DNA from: Episyrphus balteatus
Lineage: Eukaryota > Arthropoda > Insecta > Diptera > Syrphidae
DNA length: 64,000 nucleotides
Direction of reading: 5' to 3'
Assembly: GCF_945859705.1 (NCBI RefSeq)
Contig: NC_079135.1
Location: 78,438,253-78,502,252, forward strand
The notes beneath the pieces were generated by a model. The model had not been told where the DNA came from. It ran no database searches and saw only the letters and a list, made by a program, of their open reading frames with translations. Shown one piece after another: positions 13,935 through 26,650 of this stretch (position 1 is its first letter; each line of letters starts with the position of its first letter). Position numbers and translations under genes: made by a program.

Positions 13935-14320
13935 AAGCCTAGTACGCTGCTGAAGCGAAAAGAAATTTTCCATACAAAATTTCGTGAACGAAATTCTGAA
14001 CGAAAAATTTAGTTTTGCTTTTCGTTTTTCAGTACGTAGCTCTAGCGAAAAATTGGAGATTTTTCACTCATTTGTCACTCACTTTTTACTGTCCTGTGCA
14101 TTTTTCTTGACTCCAAGAACAGTGTTGACAGTTTTTTCTCATTTAATTCATTTATTTCTTGCTTTACAAATTATTTTCTGTTGATTTTTCTTGATTTTAA
14201 ATTAATTTTGAATTTTTTTATTTTGACTTTGACAGAATACTCGATGATATTTTTTCGTTAGCATTTTCGTTGTCGACTTTAGAGTCTTGATAATTTTGCG
14301 TTTCGCATCAGCAGCGGTCC
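13935..14320. mobile_element. MITE family A, copy 1
   Basis: It starts with AAGCCTAGTACGCTGCTGA and ends in a degraded partner (ATCAGCAGCGGTCC). The internal sequence is shared with copies at 32679-33070 and, inverted, 36913-37294. It includes the phrase for the TCCATACAAAATTTCGT region and an AATACTCGATGATATTTTTT motif. Non-coding and about 385-390 bp in each copy. Confidence 0.8.
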
Positions 14321-14868
14321 GAGAAAATTTTCAATTGTTGTACATTTCCGACGGAGAGATATTTTTGATATTTTGCATTTTCTCAAACATTTAAAAGTTT
14401 TTAACATGACTTAAAATGAAAAACAATAGGTATTGAATATTAAAAATAAAAATAATACTTAAAAACGTTATAGCAGGTTCCGGCCAAAGCAAATAAGATA
14501 ATTTTTAATACAAGTTTCAAAATTGAAATGAGACAATTTTATCATCTTTTACACAAAATGACCTTGCATGTACCCAATTCTTTCCTTCATTCACTCAAAA
14601 CATTTAATTTTCTAGCTAATTTCATCCACATGACGCGGAAATAATCTCAAAATTTCAAAATTGTTTTTTTCAAAAACTATGGAATTCCAATGTTGAATTA
14701 AAAAATAAAGCGTAAATTTATGGCTTTAAAAAAAAGGTTTAGTAAGGTATTGCAAGTGTTGTCGATGTTTTTATATAAATTATCTTTTAAATTAAATCTT
14801 TTAAAATAATTAAATTAATTTGATTTTTCCTCATGCCTAAATGGGTCCAAATAGACTTCGATTGTTTT

Positions 14869-15077
14869 TGTTGATTCCTTCTTGATAAAATAAAAGTCTT
14901 CGTCTTATAAAGAACTCTTTAATAACAACAATAACGTCTGAGCTTGATAACAATTTAATGAGGAATACAAATATTTTAGAAATTTTCACAAAACAAATAA
15001 ACAACAGATAAATTAATATTTATAACAACAAGTAATTTGAGCTGAGTGGATTTTGTACGCAAATGAATATTCTAACA
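14869..15077 (-). repeat. Copia 3' LTR
   Basis: 209 bp, and it appears the same base for base as 18997-19205. In element orientation it begins TGTTAGAATATTC and ends GGAATCAACA. It directly follows the polypurine tract. Confidence 0.96.
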
Positions 15078-15090
15078 CTCCTCCTCATTT
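15078..15090 (-). other. Polypurine tract
   Basis: On the minus strand the sequence reads AAATGAGGAGGAG directly against the 3' LTR. This is the expected plus-strand priming site for an LTR retrotransposon. The polyprotein stop codon (15085-15087) lies inside it. Confidence 0.85.
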
Positions 15091-18000
15091 GCTTACCAAA
15101 CCACATTTGTTTCGTAAAAATTCAAGTCGAGATGAAGCAAGAGGTTTTGTAAGCATATCAGCCAACATATTTCCTGAAGAACAGTACTTACATAAAATGA
15201 AATTTTCATCAACATAATCTTTAACAAAATAAGTTTTTGTATCTATATGCTTGGATCTATTGCTTAGCTTCTCCTCCTGAATCAACTTTAAACAACTCTG
15301 GTTATCTTCGAATAAAGTAGTTGCAGTAGACTGTTTGCAGTCAAAAGATGAAAGAAGTCCTCTTAACCAAACTGCTTCTTTACATGCTTCAGACAAAGCG
15401 ACAAATTCAGCTTCTGTGCTGGATAATGAAACACAAGTTTGCTTTCTGCATGTCCAGCTCACAGGACCTCCATTCAATAAGAAGATGTAACCCGAGTTTG
15501 ATTTTCGGGATGTTCGATCTTCTGCCCAATTTGCGTCTGCATAACCCATCAACTTTTCTTTTTCTTCGTGATTTTCAATTCTGCTCAGTTTAAGTTTAAA
15601 TGTTGAAGTTCCACGAAGATATTTAAGAACTCGTTTTAGCTCTGTCCAATCTGTTTGGCTTGGAGAACTAGTCTTGCTAGCTAAAATCGAAACTGATGCA
15701 GCAATATCAGGTCGCGTGTTAGTTGCTATATAGAGCAAACTGCCAACTAACTTTTGGTATTTCTCGTTGTTCATAAGAGGGCTTGAGTCTTCAGTTTTCC
15801 CGTACCCTGGATCAAGTGGAATTTTGGAACTCTTTGAATTTTGAAGGCCATAATAGTTTTTCAATGTATTGCTTCTGCCGAACACAAAAATTCCCTTGAC
15901 CGTCCTTGATTACTTCAAGTCCTAAGTAGTGATGTATATCTCCAAGATTTTTTATTTCAAAGTGAGATTTCAACAGTCGTTCTGTGTCTTCAATGCATTG
16001 CTCTGAAGTACTCGCAACGATGATGTCATCAACATATATAAGAAGATAGATTGTTGTCTTGCCCTTTTTTCTTGTAAACAAACATCGATCTGATTTGCTC
16101 TGATCAAATCCGTTTCCAGTCAAAACTTCTGATATTGTTTGATTCCAAGAAAACGCTGCCTGCTTCAATCCATATAGACTTTTTTGAAGTTTACAAACAA
16201 GATGTTGATCTTCAGATTGAAATCCAGGAGGCTGCTTCATATATATGTCTTCATTTAACTTACTGTTTAAAAATGCTGACTTCGCATCAAAGTGCTTTAC
16301 TTTCATTTTTCGGTGCCCAGCTAGTGAAAGAAGAATTCGGAAAGTGGCTTGTCTAACAACTGGAGCAAAGACTTGGTCGTAATCGGTTCCAAATTTTTGA
16401 CTAAAACCTTGTGCAACCAATCTTGCTTTAAATCGTTCAACTTTCCCTTCAACATCACGTTTAATCTTATATATCCACTTGCAACCAACGATATTCGCAT
16501 TTTCTGGAGGTCGGACTAGAGTCCATGTCTTATTTTTATTTAGTGATTCCATCTCTTCTTCCATTGCAATTTTCCATCTAGTATTTTGTTCACAAGTAAT
16601 GGCTTCTTTGTAACTATTTGGCTCTTTAATAAAACAAACTTGTGAAACATTGTTTATACAACTAGTGAATCTTTCCGGTGGTTGCCCTTTATTTGATCGT
16701 GATGATGACCTTATTTCTTTCGTAACCTCTTCATCGGGAAATCCTTCGAAATTTGATTGGCGTTCTTCAGAATTTGTTTCACTTTCATCATCATTGATCT
16801 CAATTGTTGTAGGTTCATTGATCTCAATTGTTGTAGGTTCATTGATCTCAGTTGTTGTAGGTTCATTGATCTCAGTTGTTATAGGTATTTGCTTTAGATG
16901 TATTTCTATTTCGCTACTTTCACTCGTTTCCAGATTTTGATCAGCAATTGTAGGCTTCATATTAACAAACTTGACATCACGACTAATGACAATTCTTTTC
17001 GATGTCTTATCGAGTAGACGAAACCCCATCGAGTTCTCATCATATCCGACAAATGTTAATAAAGAAGCTTTGTCATCCCACTTTTTGCGTTTTTCTTTTG
17101 GGATGTGAACGAATGCGCCTGATCCAAAAATCTGAAGATGCTCAAACCTAGGCTTACACTTATGCCAAATTTCAAAAGAAGAAGTAGGTAAAACACTAGA
17201 AGGCAAAATATTTTGAAGGTAATTAGCAGTCATTACAGCCTCGCCCCAATACTCTCGACCTAGTTCAGCATCCAAGAGCATGCATCTCGTCATTTCAACT
17301 AAAGACCGATTTTTTCTTTCGGCCGTGCCGTTTTGCTGTGGGCAATAAGGGGCAGTATACTGATGAGCTATTCCTTCGTTCTTCAAATACTGCATGACTC
17401 GTCTATTTTTATACTCTCCTCCGTTATCCGATCTGATAACTTTAGGCTTTTTGGAAAAACGAGTTTTGACCATTTCAACATATTCCTGGAGACATTGAAA
17501 AACATCTGACTTTTCTTTTAGTAGAAAAACTGTAGTAAATTTGCTAAAATCATCGATAAAAGTCATAAAATATCTTTTGCCCCCAGGTGTTGTATATTGC
17601 ATTGGCCCACATAAATCACTGTGTACCAAATCTAAAACTGCAGTACTTTTGCTTTTTGAATGAGAGTTAAAAGGCAAGCGAGTCATTTTGCCTTTCATGC
17701 ATATTTCGCAGACATCAGAACAACAACAACTACTTATAGGAAATTTGGATTGACTCACCAATTTCTTGACAGCATCTAAACTTCGATGTCCTAGCACCCT
17801 GTGCCAGTAATGTATGCAGTACAATCTGTTTGAAATCATCATTGCTTGTTGTTTTCTTGTACTTTCTCTTAGTCTGTAGAGATTACCAACTAAATCAGCT
17901 ATCGCAACTATTTCCCCTTCCGGAATCTTGATTGTGCATAGCTTCTTATCAAATTTGAGGTATAGTCCCTTGTTTACCATTGCTCTGACAGAAATTAGAC

Positions 18001-18982
18001 TTCCTTGGAACTCAGGAACAAAAAGTACGTTCTCCACTCGGATTGATGTTTCTCGGTCTTCGACTGTGATAAATAAGCGACACGTACCTTTTCCACTTGA
18101 AGTTATTTCTTGACCATTAGCGAGAACGACTTTTTCACTTCCTGAGTGTTCATCAAACGAAATGAAGTTGCTGGCTTTATTCGTGATATGACACGTTGCC
18201 CCGGAGTCAACAATCCAACCATTCATATTTTCGGAACAGGACATCAAACAAAATTCGTTCGACGTCGTTACTTTATTAACGGACCCCTTTGGTTGGTTTT
18301 TCTTCCATTGGGCATATTGGCTACATTCTCGTTTGATATGACCACTTTTCTGGCAAAAGAAACATTTTTTGTTAAACTTACAAAAATTGTTTACCTTCAG
18401 CACAGAATTCTTCTCTACACCCATGTTGAAATTTCTTTTACAGCATTCTTCCAATAATTTCGATTCAACTATCGCTAATGTAAGATCGGAATCTTGCCTT
18501 GCTTCTAGTGCAGTAACTAATGTGTCGTATGACGATGGAAGACTGCTTAGTAAAACTGCTACTCTCCATCTATCGGACAATACTTCCCCCAACGCCGTCA
18601 GCTTTTCACACAATGTCGTCATCTTTTCAATATGAGGTTCCATCTTCTCATTTTCATTTAGCTTGATACTGCAAATTTTTCTCATTAATTGGACCCTATT
18701 AGTCAGGGTTGCTTTTTCGTGGTAATTTTGCAGGTTCACCCACGCTTCTTTCGCAGTTTTGGCTGCCCTGATATGGACTAATTGGTTGTCTTCTACCAAT
18801 AATCCTATCATGCTTTTTGCATTGCTATCCGCTTTGAGCCAAGCATCTGCATTTTCCGCAGGTTTCGCGGTGTCGATAGCTTTCCAGGAGTCATCCCTCC
18901 TTAACAGTAATTCGACCTTGTACTTCCAGATATGATAATTGTCTCCATTGAGTTTAGTTACACAACTCTTGAAAACGTCCAT
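15085..18982 (-). pseudogene. Copia Gag-Pol polyprotein, one frameshift in RT
   Basis: The start chosen is ATG at 18982, the first Met after the primer site. The longer frame to 19132 reads into the LTR. In order (residues from that Met) there is a UBN2-type Gag at ~1-200 and a CCHC knuckle at 207-220 (CFFC...H...C). The aspartic protease DSG is at 259-261. The HHCC zinc site at 395-428 leads to integrase D456, D519 and E555 with exact D35E spacing. A linker with four TEINEPTT-like repeats spans 702-730. The reverse transcriptase carries YVDD at 983-986. The frame stops at 15812. The remaining RT and the RNase H (ADANWAEDR, SSTEAEFVAL) continue in another frame, overlapping at 15812-15885, to the stop at 15085. 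The shift lies near 15850. All catalytic residues seen look intact, so a single recent indel is the simplest reading. Confidence 0.93.
16790..16885 (-). repeat. 24-bp tandem repeat inside the polyprotein
   Basis: A 24-bp unit (phrases TTCATTGATCTCA and TTGTTGTAGG on the plus strand) is repeated about four times with few changes. It encodes an acidic/Thr-rich octapeptide repeat in the integrase-RT linker, a region that tolerates length change. Confidence 0.85.
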
Positions 18983-18996
18983 CTGGGCCCATAATC
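18983..18996 (-). other. Copia primer-binding site (half initiator tRNA-Met)
   Basis: Directly inside the 5' LTR the minus strand reads GATTATGGGCCCAG. From memory, Drosophila copia has a very similar site and primes with an internal 5' half fragment of tRNA-iMet. The sequence therefore also predicts the priming mechanism. It ends two bases before the ATG of the polyprotein. Confidence 0.8.
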
Positions 18997-19205
18997 TGTT
19001 GATTCCTTCTTGATAAAATAAAAGTCTTCGTCTTATAAAGAACTCTTTAATAACAACAATAACGTCTGAGCTTGATAACAATTTAATGAGGAATACAAAT
19101 ATTTTAGAAATTTTCACAAAACAAATAAACAACAGATAAATTAATATTTATAACAACAAGTAATTTGAGCTGAGTGGATTTTGTACGCAAATGAATATTC
19201 TAACA
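18997..19205 (-). repeat. Copia 5' LTR
   Basis: 209 bp, apparently identical to the 3' LTR. It should carry the promoter and polyadenylation signals of the element. An AATAAAA stretch lies close to its 3' end in element orientation. Confidence 0.96.
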
Positions 19206-19210
19206 GTTTT

Positions 19211-20250
19211 GACTCAAACTACACGCCTTAGCTTTTTGTAGCATCTTATACGAATCACCCTACATGACAAACTGTGAATTTTTTTCATGAGAATTCAAAC
19301 TTATATGCATTCTTATGGTTTCATTATTTCAAAGCTATTTTGTTAGACCACTAATCTAAAAACTAATGACAAAAGTAACGAATTACGTACTAAGAAAATT
19401 ACCTAGTTGAAGAAGAAAAAAAAAACTTGGTACAGCTTTTTTTAGGAAACAATAAAAGTCTTCTTTAAATTCTTCGAAGTCTATGAAGAACTCGGATGCA
19501 GAATATCTTTAAAAATTAATTTTCTGCATTCTCATGTCGAGTTCTTCCCAGAAAATCTGTCTACGATTTTATGAAGCAATGACTGCAGTAGATAAACGTC
19601 CCATGTCGAATTATAAGGCTCATATTATAGGTACGTAACTTGACAGTAACTATTTATATGTATTTTTCCCTTAGTAATGAAGAATTTTGCAAAACTTTTT
19701 TAGTTAAATCCTTCTTATAAGGAAAATGCTTGCCAATACAATTTTAAGATCTTCTTTGATAGAACTCTTTGGATGAATAAAATAGAAATACTTTGCTTCT
19801 ACAGTAAATGAATGTTTTTTTTTCCAAGTGAAGGGCACAAATAATTGCACGACTGGGTTGCATAAACTCGTTCTTGTACTTGTAGTTTAAGTAAACCTAC
19901 AGTAGCGAGCAAAATGTGATACATAATTTTTAATAAGAAAAAAAAATTACTTCCACTTCATCGAAATTATTGAAATTCAGTAATAATGTTTTATAATGTT
20001 TAATTAACAATTCGATAAACAAATACAAGAATTCAAATTAAACTTTCATTTCCAAAAGACTAACATTAACATGTAACCCCGCAAAAACATCCAAACTATA
20101 AGGCCCTGTTTCGTTGTTTGCTTGACCTGTTAATCTTTGAATTATTTAATTGGGCCAATTTGACAAGTATTACTATGCATCAGGCTAGAAATTTGTCACT
20201 TGGTCAGACGAAACCAAAATAAATCATTTCCAGTCGAACGGAAAAGAGTA
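19211..20250. other. Non-coding; lone MITE terminus at ~19901
   Basis: No gene seen. At 19899-19915 the sequence TACAGTAGCGAGCAAAA matches the terminus of the TA-flanked MITE at 48159-48390. No partner terminus was found nearby, so it is a truncated copy. Confidence 0.5.
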
Positions 20251-22552
20251 CCGTAGAACCGGGTGATTTTGGCCTGGCGGGTGACTTTGGGTTTGACATG
20301 GACACTTTTTAAAAAAATTGTTAATATATGAAGGACTTGTTTGATTTTTTCAAGTTTCTTTGTAAATTCGTATAATTTGATGAATTAAAAAGTGATCATA
20401 CTAGGTTTATTTAATTAAAATTAGATATTAATTTATACTAAAATTTAGTTTTCTTAAAAATGCTAAAAATAAAATCATCTGAAAATGTTGGATGGTTTGA
20501 AAATGTTGCAGAAATAGGATTGCATTAACTCCGATATGTGTATTGTTTTGCAAGTTGAATTACTTTCATTATACCTTTGTAACTATTTCATAAAAATTAA
20601 TTTTAATTTGTTTATAAAAAATGCCATATGGTAGGGTGACTTTGGCCGGCATATCGGGTGACTTTGACAGAACAGTGCCGAAAGATATGTTTCCTAGGCT
20701 TCTAAAAAAAGTATGGGACAGCTTACATGAGAACGACAAGGCAAGGGAAAATTTGATATCTGGCTTCCGGGCAACTGGAATTTATCCATGCGATAGGCAA
20801 CAAGTTTTAAGTTAACTCGACAAAACTGAATCAAGAACAGATAATACTCCCAGCAACATGATGAACCTTAGCGATTCAGTATTGGACTATATGAAGAGCC
20901 TTCGGACCCCGGATACCTCAACCAGGAAGCCAAGAAAGAAAAAAGTTAACATTGAACCAGGTGCTAGTGTCACTATGGCGGACTTCACATTATCTTCGAG
21001 CATTTTAAAACATTCTCCCAATGTAAATGCACCCGATGATGCCACTGAAGAAATGTCCACGGATCAGCCCGGCCCACAGTGCGTTGACCAGTGGACAAAA
21101 ATAAAAAAATCAGTCTATTATATGATGAAAAACCGGTGCTTCACATGTAGGGCTTATATTCAACACTAATAAAACACAGTTTTTCACTACTTAAATATAA
21201 GATTCAAAAAGATTAGTGGTGTTTTTCATGATATGTTGATTATTCAAGCTAAGGTTCAAATTGATGTTTATCATTTTTTTTTAAGTGAAAACAAATGTTC
21301 TTGACTTTTTTTTTTGTTAATTATCAAAATGATTATCTGAAGATCAGGTGTGTATGTCAATTTGTTTTTGTAAAGTGAAATTAGTATTTAAAAAATATAA
21401 CCAACAAAAACTCTTTTTTTTGTGACTCAAAAACTAAATTTATATCAGACTGTAGCAAGCTGTAGCAGAATCTTGTATGCCACAAGGTTCCCTTATGTTT
21501 CTACTTTCTTATCATGCTCACCTTTTTTGCTCATACTTGCTCATCTTCAAAATATTTATATTTTTGTAGACTCATTTTCAGTACTAAAAAATAAGAACTT
21601 TTTGGAAAAATTGGCTTAAATTGTAAAATTTTCAAACATAAAGGTGCTTTATGAGTTTATTTTAAGAAAACAAAAAGCTGTGGATTCTAAAGCGCCTTTC
21701 AAAATATTTTGTTCCAAAATATCGGGGAATTTAATTGCACTTTTGTCATTTTTTGGACAATTTTCTCATTTTGCCAGCATAGTTAGCTCTCATTCGATAT
21801 TATTTAATTGTTTATTATTTTTTTGTGAAATTTATCATTACTTTGATGAAATATACCATAAATATGTGTTTCTGAAGGTTTTGCCTATTCAAAGAAACAC
21901 AAATTTTTTATATTCTGATTTTTGTCCACATCCCCCATACACTCCACGCACTGTGCGGCCCCTCAAAAATAAGTCACAGCCGGAAGCCCAGACAGTGTCA
22001 TTCCTGCGAAGAGGTGGGTGCTGGGTACAGTTTCATATACTCATAGAAAAAAGACGTTGCACAAGTCACCAAAAGTGATCTGGAGAAGAAACTTCCTGTT
22101 CCAACGGTTGACCACAGAGAGAGACTATTTTTTTCCATATCCTTTGAAGGATATCAAAATGTATGCTAATTTTAAGGTTTTGTTTTTTTTTTTTTTTTTT
22201 AATCAAATAAAAATCGACAATTCTGTGTACGAAAATAAAAACAATACCCACATGTTTTAAAAAATCTGCTCTTTCATTTGGGCTGGGTTAGACTGACGTG
22301 CTACTTGTAGTTAAACCGGAAATATAGCAACCGTCCTACCGGCCAAAGTCACCCGGAATGGAGGGTGACTTTGGCCACCCATATTTTGGCATTTATCTAT
22401 AGAACTGTCGGACAGATTTCTTCAAGATTAATCATACCTATAGAATGAGCGAAGTAGGTAAATTGGTTGAAATCTTCATTAAAAAAAAAAATTATTGCAG
22501 AAGTTATTCACATTTGAAATTGAAAACGTGCCAAAGTCACCCGGTTTTACGG
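20251..22552 (+). mobile_element. Pogo/Tigger-type DNA transposon, defective
   Basis: It is bounded by TA (20249-20250 and 22553-22554). The 23-bp inverted ends begin CCGTAGAACCGGGTG on the left and CCGTAAAACCGGGTG on the right-end complement. The interior keeps the C-terminal part of a Tigger/jerky-like transposase. The motif GGGTGACTTTGGC recurs in both orientations near both ends and inside, probably as transposase binding sites. The catalytic DDE core is missing, so the copy is not autonomous. A shorter derivative lies at 38539-39411. Confidence 0.85.
20621..21169 (+). pseudogene. C-terminal remnant of pogo/Tigger-like transposase
   Basis: One frame, broken by a single TAA at 20813-20815. 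The first part (PKDMFPRLLKKVWDSL, then GFRATGIYPCDRQQVL) matches the stretch that follows the DDE domain in Tigger/jerky-like transposases, recognised from the family pattern. The second part is a charged, Ser-rich tail. The apparent start lies inside an internal GGGTGACTTTGGC motif. The N-terminal CENP-B-type DNA-binding region and most of the DDE core are therefore deleted, and the Met at 20621 is unlikely to be a real start. Confidence 0.75.
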
Positions 22553-22554
22553 TA

Positions 22555-25500
22555 CATGTCAAATTGGCACCACAAAAAATTTAAAAAAGACGTTGTTCTT
22601 GTGGTCCAATGTTGGCTCATTGGTTAAAATCAATATATAAAGAAAACCAAAAAATATCTCGATATTCGTAGTTACTTAGGTAGGTACCATTTTGTTTAAA
22701 GTTGTATTTATTTGTAATCTTGTAATTCAGGACTTACATATTTTTACTATTCAAAGTAACACGATTTTTTCGCTAGTAAAGAGAATTCTACCGCCCCCAA
22801 TAGAACACGGTTACGTATGGTTCGCATTAAAGTCGATAAGTAACTACCACTTAGTCGGTAAAAAGTTTGAACTTAAAACTATTCACAATGGAATAAAACA
22901 AATAACAAAAGAAAATGGTTAAAAGAGTTTTGCTTTTTTTCTTTCTATAAATTTTCTCATTAACTTCCATTGTATAGCATAGGCAAAAAAGGATATCGCT
23001 AACAATTCAATCCCGTAATGACTACTAGGTTGCTATATATTTATGCACACTATACATATATTTTTTTCTTTAACCTTCATTTCATTTTAGTATCTCTATT
23101 GTTTCTGTATTCCAATGAATATACAAAACAAAAAACACCTCCTACAACAATGTGTTTTAACTTTTTTGTTATTAAAATTCCATGACATCTGTGTGAGAAT
23201 CCCTTGCATTTTTCATTATTTTTATAAAAAAAAAACTACTTGACCTAAATATAAATGTGTTTTATTAGAAGAGACTTTTCAAAAACACACATAAAAAAAA
23301 AAAAATAATGTTAATCAAAATGTCCAAAGCACGAAAGCATCAAAAAACAAAATAAAACAAAAAAAAATACTCAAGACAATTTACAAAGAAACTATTTTGT
23401 TGAAAAGGTTCAAGTATTCCTCCTCTTTGGCAAGGGGGTACTTGTTTTAATGCAAGTAAGACAGAATTCCCATCATAGCACTTTTCAAAAAAAAAAAAAA
23501 AAAATATTCTTAACTATATACGTATGTGAAGATACAACATGCGATATGCGAATCAAACGATGTATCTTGCATGCCCATTACATGATGTACTCGTATACAC
23601 ATACGTGAAAGGTCAACTTAATCCTTTTTTGTTGTTGTAGTTTTTTTTGTACCCCCTTCCCACCCATCCCCTTTTTACCGGTGATGGTGGTATATTATAA
23701 AGTATTATATATTATGACGATGTTTGGTGTATGGTATGGTTGACGCATAGAATAATAGCTGAGCTTCTGTTTGTATTTGACACTCTCGAGAATGTGTGGA
23801 GTTTACGGGCTCATTATAATTATTTGTTTTGTTCTTTATGTTGAATGGATGATGTTGGTAGTAGACTTCTCTTCTTTGCAAATGAGAAATGTAGGTTCTT
23901 TATTTTTGTTTGTAGGACACAACACACTAAGAGTGACAGAAACATGCCATGCAAAGATCTTTCAAGCAAGTTCAGAATGTATGACGGATACACGCTGTCA
24001 GAGTCTTCCTCTTCAAACTTTACCATCGTCCTCATCATCATCACCATGCGCCATAATTTTGTGTTCCATTAATTAACAGCACCTTAGAATGTTGAGAGAA
24101 ACTTAATGAAACATGGTAGCAAATTTTTTCTTTTGCTTTTTTTTATTCAAAATGAGTCGAGGAATAAATATAATTATGTGTAATGAATTTAGAACCATAA
24201 TGAGAAGCCGATGTTTTTTGTTTTTGTTTTATTTTTTATGAAAAATATTTTTCAGTCAAACTGTTTTAAAGTAAAATCTAATGTTTACCAATACGATATA
24301 ATTCTTCTTCTTCAGTTTTGCCTAATAAAATCATTTGAATATTTATTTACTAATTTAATTATTCCTATTGCATTCTTTAAATTACCTACATCTCATGTAA
24401 ACCTACAATTTATTTCTTCTTGTCGATTGGCCATAATAAATATCATCAAATTGACGATGGATCAAAATTTTATCCAAGACAATTTTTAACCTATTCATTC
24501 AATTTGATTGATGCTTGAGAGTTCAGTAAAACTCTGATCTATGAGACGTACTCTTTCAGTATTTTGCAAACAGTTCCAGCAAAACAGTAAGCTCCGCACT
24601 GATAAATTTCGTTCTTCCATAAGAGCGGTCGAACACTGCCAACCATAAAACTTTTAACTCGCAGTTTAACAGCCGAATTTAAGCTCTAATATAATAAGAA
24701 TTTGTCATACGAAACCCCATGAAGTAGCAAGGCCTAGCGACTAACAACTTTTGACCATTCTTGTGTACATGTAATCAATTTGAATGAACGGAAGGGATTT
24801 ACCATTTAGCGCAGAGTCCGAAGGGGTACGCAGAGATGCACATATTCATGACAATGATTCTATTGGAGGCTTTGTCAATTCCTCTCAAGAGGCAGTATTC
24901 CTTTTTCTTTAATCATTTTGCTTTACATCTTAAAATTAAAAATATGAATTTGTATTCAACTGGTGTAGGAAGCTCAAATGCGCAATTGCAGCGGCCGATC
25001 ATTTGATATCGACACAACGCAACGGTCCCGAGCTCTCACTCACATCAAGCCACCGTTGTATGGTTGTTACAATATTGGTTCTTCGAAATTTCCGCTTTAC
25101 TCCAATAAAAGTCAGTAAGAATTAACCAAATCTTAGCGTCTTATACGAGTAGGATACCATCCAACCGATAAACATACGGCCGTGCCAGGACTAAACTCAT
25201 TTCATTCTAGTACTTAAATGTTTTGTTTTATTTTGAGTTCAAAATTAAAAAGGAGTAACTACTGAGTCGGAGTAGCCAACCAATAAAGAAAGTTGAGCCT
25301 CATAATTTATTGACAATCATCAAAGAATTGTTTAATTTATTCTTTTCTCTAAAAAAAAAAACATATTCATAGCTCTGCAAAGTCGTAAAGTTTTTTGGCG
25401 ACATGATAAGACAAAAAAGAAAACATTTTAACGATTACTTATTTGTGTCAACATCTATGTACTTACAAAGAAAGCTTCTTATGTGTATAAAGCTTTGTTT

Positions 25501-26557
25501 TTGTTAACCTTAATCTTTAAGGAATGGGTGTTCAATGTTCATATGAATCTGGTAAACATTGAGAACAAAATTGTGGGTGTGGGAATTGTCTTGAAAAGTA
25601 GTGTGCCAAACACCCCAGCATCAATTGATGCCAAATTACTCTTCTTTTATAATTGCTTTTGGATCTGGTTTTTTTTTTCTTCCTTCTTTTTTCTCATTTT
25701 TTTCGAAAATTAAATTAATTAGGTTTGCAATGTTCTTTAAAGACAACTCTAATATGAGTATTATATCATCCCACACAGACAGTAGTTATCTATATGATCT
25801 TAACAACTAGATTCTGTTCAAACTGCGGCCTGACGACCTCCGTGAAGCCATCACTGCGAACATGTATATTATTTTTATTACGTTTTTTTTATTGATAAAA
25901 ATTTTATAGTTTGGTTTCAAGACCTCTCAAATGAGTGAATGAAAATTATACCTAATTGACGAAGATTAAAAGTCTGGAATAAAAAAAAAACACCATTTTC
26001 AGAATCTTATACACTGCAAATAATTAAATCGGTGCTAGATAGATTTTTTAGTAATATTAATATATTTTATCAGTGTGAAGCCAGTTTTCAGAGGCCAAAA
26101 GTTAGTAAATATTCTTGCCTTACATTTATGTAAAGTTAAGCAAGTTCATTTGCCTTGAAGGTGACTTTTATTGAATAGTATAAGAACATGTTAATACACA
26201 TAAAACTTTTGACATTCGAAATATGTTTTGTTTCATTTGTAACCTGTTAGCTGATCAGTAGTTCCTTTCAAATTAGAAAAGTACTTAAGATAAAAACGCA
26301 CTTTTTGGGTTAACATTTGAGTATCTTTCAGAAATCTGATCTCTAATTAATTCTCAAAATTTCTCCAAAAAACCTGGCCAAGGAAAGTTGTATTGTGATG
26401 TAATGAAACCAAACGTGTATATTTTCAGCAAAGCTTATATCAATAAAATATGCGAGAAAACTTTAAACTGACGAAAAGTCTAATATCCGGCATCAGATTT
26501 CTTGCGCGAGGGGTAACAGATTTATATTAATATTAAGAGAAGGTTTTTATAATATCT
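22555..26557. other. Non-coding, repeats and A-rich tracts
   Basis: AT-rich with long A runs near 23220-23510. Overlapping ORFs at 23771-24076 exist on both strands with no domain. A second copy of the 11.3-kb dispersed repeat is at ~24800. I see no supported gene. Confidence 0.5.
24800..24906. repeat. Dispersed repeat fragment, copy 2
   Basis: It aligns by eye with 11286-11392: GCAGAGTCCGAAGG, then CGCAGAGATGCA, ACAATGATTCT, AATTCCTC and CAAGAGGCAGTA. Flanking sequence is not shared, so it is dispersed rather than a local duplication. Confidence 0.45.
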
Positions 26558-26650
26558 ATGGCAAATATGTCTGCCGGCTTGAATGGCTCCGATTCTGTGA
26601 AGAAGTATAATAACAGTTCCAGTTTTCAGTTCCCGGATCTTAGACTATTC
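26558..26650 (+). CDS. Candidate first exon of unknown gene (weak)
   Basis: ATG at 26558 opens 31 codons: MANMSAGLNGSDSVKKY, then a Ser/Asn-rich stretch ending PDLRLF. They end exactly at a strong donor GTGAGTT (26651). Base composition is less AT-biased than the surroundings. I do not recognise the peptide and found no downstream exon on the plus strand, so this may be chance. Confidence 0.22.

Larger units (their letters stand above)
14869..19205 (-). mobile_element. Complete Ty1/copia LTR retrotransposon
   Basis: A 4337-bp element on the minus strand. It has two 209-bp LTRs that look identical by eye (14869-15077 and 18997-19205), TGTT...AACA termini, and a 5-bp duplication GTTTT at 14864-14868 and 19206-19210. 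Next to the 5' LTR is a TTATGGGCCCAG primer-binding site. A polypurine tract borders the 3' LTR. One polyprotein runs between them, broken by a single frameshift. Identical LTRs and an intact TSD mean a very recent insertion, yet this copy cannot make full-length RT-RNase H unless the shift is bypassed or is a sequencing error. Confidence 0.97.
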
